A stretch of 20,844 bases of DNA. Origin: Acephala macrosclerotiorum. Lineage: Eukaryota; Ascomycota; Leotiomycetes; Helotiales; Mollisiaceae. Both the position numbers and the translations under genes were made by a program. Of the stretch, positions 20,229-20,844 are shown in pieces. The stretch covers positions 1 through 20,844 of the forward strand of contig MU119756.1 in NCBI GenBank assembly GCA_014904845.1, written 5' to 3'. The notes under the pieces were generated by a model, which was given only the letters and a program-made list of their open reading frames with translations, was not told the DNA's origin and did not search any database. Numbering within the stretch: position 1 is the stretch's first letter; each line of letters begins with the position of its first letter.

Positions 20229-20844
20229 TATTTTCAAATTTTTTTTTTATATAATTAAAATTTCTTTTATTACGTTTTTGATTTTTATGAATTTATTATT
20301 AATATTATTAATCGTAATTGTTTTTTTTTCAAGTAATAATTTATTAATAATCTTTTATAAATTATTGAAATCGTATTATACGATTTATATAAATATATTA
20401 TAATTATTTTCATTTCGTTTTTTATACGCGAAACTCGTATTTTCGAAGTTTAATAAAGTATTTTTTTGAGATATAATAATAATATTATAAAAATTTCGAG
20501 AGTAAAAATTGAAATTGTAAAATTTGTACGTAGAAAAGTAATATAATAAATTAATCGAATTTTAAAAGTAAAAAACGCGTAAATTTAAAAAAAAAAAATT
20601 TATTAATAAAATCGAAAAAAATTATAAGTTTTTATATTTATAAAAAGATTATATAAAAAAAATAAACAAATATTTTTGCGTTTTAAATAATTGAAAATTA
20701 CAAAGTTTATTTGTTTTTATAAAGAAATTTTTTAAAACGTATTAATATATGTAATTGAAATATCGTAGTATTAATTTTAAATAAAAAATTTTAAAAATTT
20801 TAAATAAATAATTTTATATTAATTTTTTATAAAACGTATTAAAT
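20229..20844. other. No recognisable gene at the right edge
   Basis: This is moderately mutated AT-rich sequence like 18481-19678. All frames contain frequent stops, and no domain, RNA gene or element boundary was seen. The decayed minus-strand frame at 19679-20180 may extend here, but it is too broken to follow. Confidence 0.45.

Noticed and set aside
1..20844. Mitochondrial or apicoplast-like origin because of the very low G+C
   Set aside because: No organelle genes, rRNA or tRNA are visible, while fungal Copia relics and pairwise C-to-T only differences between repeat copies show nuclear RIP-type mutation.
1..20844. CRISPR array, tRNA or rRNA genes
   Set aside because: No regularly spaced repeats with unique spacers and no tRNA or rRNA core sequences were found; the tandem repeats at 3379-3640 are degenerate and contiguous.

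Overview
The window looks like an AT-rich, repeat-filled block from a filamentous ascomycete (Pezizomycotina) nuclear genome. It carries no intact gene. G+C is only about 3% over long stretches (9 G/C in the first 300 bases). The cytosines that remain sit overwhelmingly in CpG, while CpA/TpG are almost gone. That is the footprint of repeat-induced point mutation (RIP, C-to-T on both strands, CpA preferred), and the opposite of ordinary methyl-CpG decay. Every recognisable reading frame is riddled with TAA/TAG/TGA at former Gln/Trp/Arg codons.

Layout. Bases 1-2502 are extremely AT-rich with nothing recognisable. An older Copia-type LTR retrotransposon on the minus strand ('copia-B', about 2503-14218) has a degraded 3' LTR at 2503-2664 and a 5' LTR at 14030-14218. 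Its RNase H domain is split in two by a younger Copia-type element on the plus strand ('copia-A', 3181-10734, 7,554 bp, 198-bp LTRs). In copia-A the protease, integrase, reverse transcriptase and RNase H order can still be read through the mutations, with catalytic aspartates converted to asparagine. 14219-17111 is another roughly 3% G+C stretch that I could not identify. A third copy of the copia-B LTR lies inverted at 17112-17308. It is much less mutated and marks a sharp change to milder decay (roughly 10-25% G+C) in 17309-20844, where the minus strand holds decayed reading frames of unknown origin.

The genes do not work together as a living system; the window is a layered record of transposition followed by mutation. 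The order I infer is: an unknown old substrate, then copia-B, then copia-A inserted into copia-B. The most unusual point is a 46-bp G+C-rich segment inside the right-hand copia-B LTR (14155-14200). It is nearly unmutated, although everything around it, and the same segment in the opposite LTR, has been almost completely converted (27 of 29 G/C bases changed).
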